From an uncultured beta proteobacterium (GTDB taxonomy: Bacteria > Pseudomonadota > Gammaproteobacteria > Burkholderiales > Burkholderiaceae_C), in NCBI GenBank assembly GCA_903958915.1, contig CAJBVC010000199.1, forward strand, positions 1 to 8,002: a DNA stretch of 8,002 nucleotides. Reading direction: 5' to 3'. Below, piece after piece: positions 6,918 through 8,002 of the stretch; the stretch's first letter is position 1; each line of letters opens with the position of its first letter. The notes beneath the pieces were generated by a model. It ran no database searches, was not told the origin of the DNA, and saw nothing but the letters and a program-made list of their open reading frames with translations. A program made the translations under genes and the position numbers.

Positions 6918-7670
6918 ATGAGTACTGCGTTTGAACTCCTTCTTGCTGAATTGATGGCCGAATTTCTGGACGAGCTACCAGGCCGATGCAACGATCTGGA
7001 AGACGCTGTCATGTCACTGGAGAACAAACAGCCAGGAGCGTTTGATGAGTTGTTCCGGCAAGTGCATAGCCTCAAAGGAACGGGCGGAGGGGTAGGCATT
7101 CCGATCATCACGACCATTTGCCACCAGTTCGAGAGTTTCATCGGTGAAACCAAGCAGTCCTTTGGCGCCAAGGCTACCAGTGTGGCGCTTGCCTACGTAG
7201 ACCTGTTGCGCAGGACCATTCCAGCCAGCGGGCGCGACCTTGCAGGGGTCACGTCGATCGAGCAGGCATTGGATGCGATGCGCATGAGCAGCCTCTGCGG
7301 GCGGGCCTCTCTGTTGATGGCTGAGCCATCGATTACGGTGCGCAGTCTTTACGAGAAGGAGTTCTCCAACCCATCGAGACAGGTTCACTTTTTGAAGAGC
7401 GGCATGCAAACCCTGGAGCGTATGCTGCACGAACCCTTTGACTTGCTGATTATTTCCCGTGAGCTAGCCGACCTCAATGGCCTTGCCGTGGTCGCCGCAT
7501 TGCGTGAAGCAAGGTGTCGCAACAGCGATATCCCGGTCATTCTGGTGAGCAGCAATACAACGCCCGTGCCGGGCCACTTGAAGGTCCACACCATTGTGCG
7601 GCGCGACGTGCACCTGATCCCCGAACTGACTCGCAACATGAACATGTTGCTGGATGGCGCTGGACGCTGA
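6918..7670 (+). CDS. HPt domain protein with degenerate receiver-like C-terminal domain
   Basis: This protein has two parts. Residues 1-110 (counting from ATG 6918) are a histidine phosphotransfer domain with the motif VHSLKGTGGGVG, so H50 is the likely phosphorylated residue. Residues 130-240 look like a response-regulator fold: hydrophobic strand ASLLMAEPS, strand DLLIISRELADLNGLAVV, and strand IPVILVSSNT. The phospho-acceptor position holds serine (S180, in LIIS) instead of aspartate. The usual DD pair is AE (135-136), and the conserved lysine appears to be arginine. This receiver probably cannot be phosphorylated. HPt proteins relay phosphate between hybrid kinases and regulators in the cytoplasm; partners are not in the window. 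ATG 6918 was chosen because GGAG (6903-6906) precedes it by 11 nt. ATG 6876 in the same frame would add 14 residues and has no clear ribosome site. It occupies the place expected for hisF. Confidence 0.85.
   Translation: MSTAFELLLAELMAEFLDELPGRCNDLEDAVMSLENKQPGAFDELFRQVHSLKGTGGGVGIPIITTICHQFESFIGETKQSFGAKATSVALAYVDLLRRTIPASGRDLAGVTSIEQALDAMRMSSLCGRASLLMAEPSITVRSLYEKEFSNPSRQVHFLKSGMQTLERMLHEPFDLLIISRELADLNGLAVVAALREARCRNSDIPVILVSSNTTPVPGHLKVHTIVRRDVHLIPELTRNMNMLLDGAGR
7633..7650. repeat. Near-perfect 18-bp palindrome inside the HPt gene 3' end
   Basis: GCAACATG and CATGTTGC are exact inverted copies separated only by AA. The palindrome lies in codons for TRNMNMLL, 18 nt before the stop. A 2-nt centre is too small for an RNA loop without opening the stem, so if it matters it is more likely a protein-binding site in DNA. 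Codon-driven coincidence is quite possible. Confidence 0.3.
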
Positions 7671-7697
7671 TTTTGTTCATGGATTTTTTGCGTAGAC

Positions 7698-7828
7698 CGC
7701 GCGCAAGGCGGTTAGCGGGGCTTACGTTCTCCGGCTCGTGTCGTTCGGCCTCTGCGAGGCAGAACGAGGCTCGCCGCCGGGCATTACGTGCACGCCCGCT
7801 TCAGTTCGTTAACACCGCGGTTGGCGCG
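7698..7828. repeat. Long GC-rich imperfect palindrome downstream of the HPt gene
   Basis: Nested arms pair across about 130 nt. The core is TCGTTC (7741-7746) with GAACGA (7762-7767) and GCCTC (7748-7752) with GAGGC (7756-7760), separated by one G-A mismatch and closed by a TGC loop. Outside it are CCGGC (7731-7735) with GCCGG (7776-7780), ACGT (7724-7727) with ACGT (7786-7789), AGCGGGGC (7714-7721) with GCCCGCT (7794-7800) with one bulge, GCGGT (7708-7712) with ACCGC (7814-7818), and CGCGC (7698-7702) with GCGCG (7824-7828). Direct repeats flank it: GCGTAG at 7690-7695 and 7826-7831. It could be a structured RNA, a small non-autonomous mobile element or a strong transcript end. Its identity is unknown. 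Confidence 0.5.
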
Positions 7829-7944
7829 TAGCCTCTGTGGCAACGTCGAATGGAGCCTGCGCCCGCAAGCCCCACTACCCGCCTTGGAGGTGGTTTCTGG
7901 AATGCGGACAGGGGGCTGCTGTGGGCTGGAAGCTGATTTTCAAA

Positions 7945-7965
7945 ATAGGCCAGAGATGAGCCTAT
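7945..7965. other. Small stem-loop near the right edge
   Basis: ATAGGC (7945-7950) pairs exactly with GCCTAT (7960-7965) across a 9-nt loop. An A-run (CAAAATAGG) precedes it on the + strand, so on the minus strand the stem is followed by CTATTTTG, a short U-rich tract. It might therefore be a weak terminator for leftward transcription entering from beyond 8002. Confidence 0.25.
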
Positions 7966-8002
7966 GCAGGCGCTTAGACTAACCCAACAGCGGCAGGGAT
8001 CA

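Larger units (their letters stand above)
7671..8002. other. 332-nt region with no convincing gene
   Basis: No frame here looks like a known protein. The longest candidate is a GTG-started frame at 7788-7982 (64 residues, Cys-, Arg- and Leu-rich) that begins inside a strong palindrome, has no ribosome binding site and resembles nothing I know. The start of the region has two T-runs (TTTTGTT at 7671, ATTTTTTG at 7683-7690) but no stem directly before them. The left part is dominated by the long palindrome, and a smaller stem occurs at 7945-7965. If hisF is still linked, it must begin beyond 8002. Confidence 0.5.

Noticed and set aside
7671..7712. Intrinsic terminator directly after the HPt gene (T-runs, ACCGC/GCGGT stem at 7696-7712)
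   Set aside because: The T-runs precede the stem on the + strand rather than follow it, so the order is wrong for termination of the HPt transcript.
7708..7826. Integron attC site
   Set aside because: The palindrome has GTTA/TAAC-type ends (GTTAGCG and CGTTAAC), but in the inverse order to attC, where AAC should come on the left and GTT on the right on one strand. Neither strand gives the RYYYAAC...GTTRRRY layout, and no integrase is present.
7788..7982. 64-residue GTG-started frame in the right-end noncoding region
   Set aside because: It starts within the long palindrome, lacks a ribosome binding site, and its composition does not suggest a real protein.
1..8002. CRISPR array, tRNA, rRNA or transposase gene
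   Set aside because: No regularly spaced direct repeats, no cloverleaf- or rRNA-like segments, and no transposase or integrase motifs were seen on either strand.

Overview
The window is a chromosomal histidine-biosynthesis locus from a GC-rich betaproteobacterium. The protein sequences look most like Burkholderiales, and within them Comamonadaceae (Rhodoferax/Acidovorax-like). This placement rests on remembered resemblance, on the short-form HisG and on the gene order hisG-hisD-hisC-hisB-hisH-hisA. No search was run.

Layout. The 3' part of hisG (1-414) is followed 12 nt later by hisD (427-1749). The + strand his series is then broken by about 1.7 kb. This block holds a convergent minus-strand group: azlD (1760-2095), azlC (2088-2777) and a small uncharacterised ORF (2774-2995), all overlapping by a few bases. 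It also holds an intergenic stretch with dyad symmetries (about 3000-3135) and a small + strand gene for a probable lipoprotein (3165-3350). The his series resumes with hisC (3452-4582), which overlaps hisB (4579-5214) by ATGA. A 68-nt gap with two small stems, possibly a decayed intergenic repeat, leads to hisH (5283-5966). A pyrimidine-rich 84-nt gap leads to hisA (6051-6791). hisF would be expected next. Instead there is a hairpin-forming spacer and a + strand gene for a two-domain signalling protein (6918-7670, or from 6876): an HPt domain plus a degenerate receiver-like domain. The last 332 nt (7671-8002) have no convincing gene but contain a GC-rich imperfect palindrome of about 130 nt.

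How the genes work together. HisG starts the pathway from PRPP and ATP. HisA isomerises the aminoimidazole precursor. HisH supplies ammonia to HisF, which is not in this window. HisB dehydrates imidazoleglycerol phosphate, HisC transaminates the product, and HisD performs the final two oxidations to histidine. The short HisG implies that a HisZ regulatory subunit is encoded elsewhere. AzlC and AzlD together form a branched-chain amino acid exporter of the AzlCD/YgaZH/BrnFE type. Because they lie antisense to the his series, hisC onward probably needs its own promoter.

The core enzymes are ordinary and look intact. The items worth a second look are the two interruptions of the his order, the HPt/pseudo-receiver protein, the dyad upstream of the small minus-strand ORF, and the long palindrome at the right end. 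I found no strong evidence for a wholly new system.
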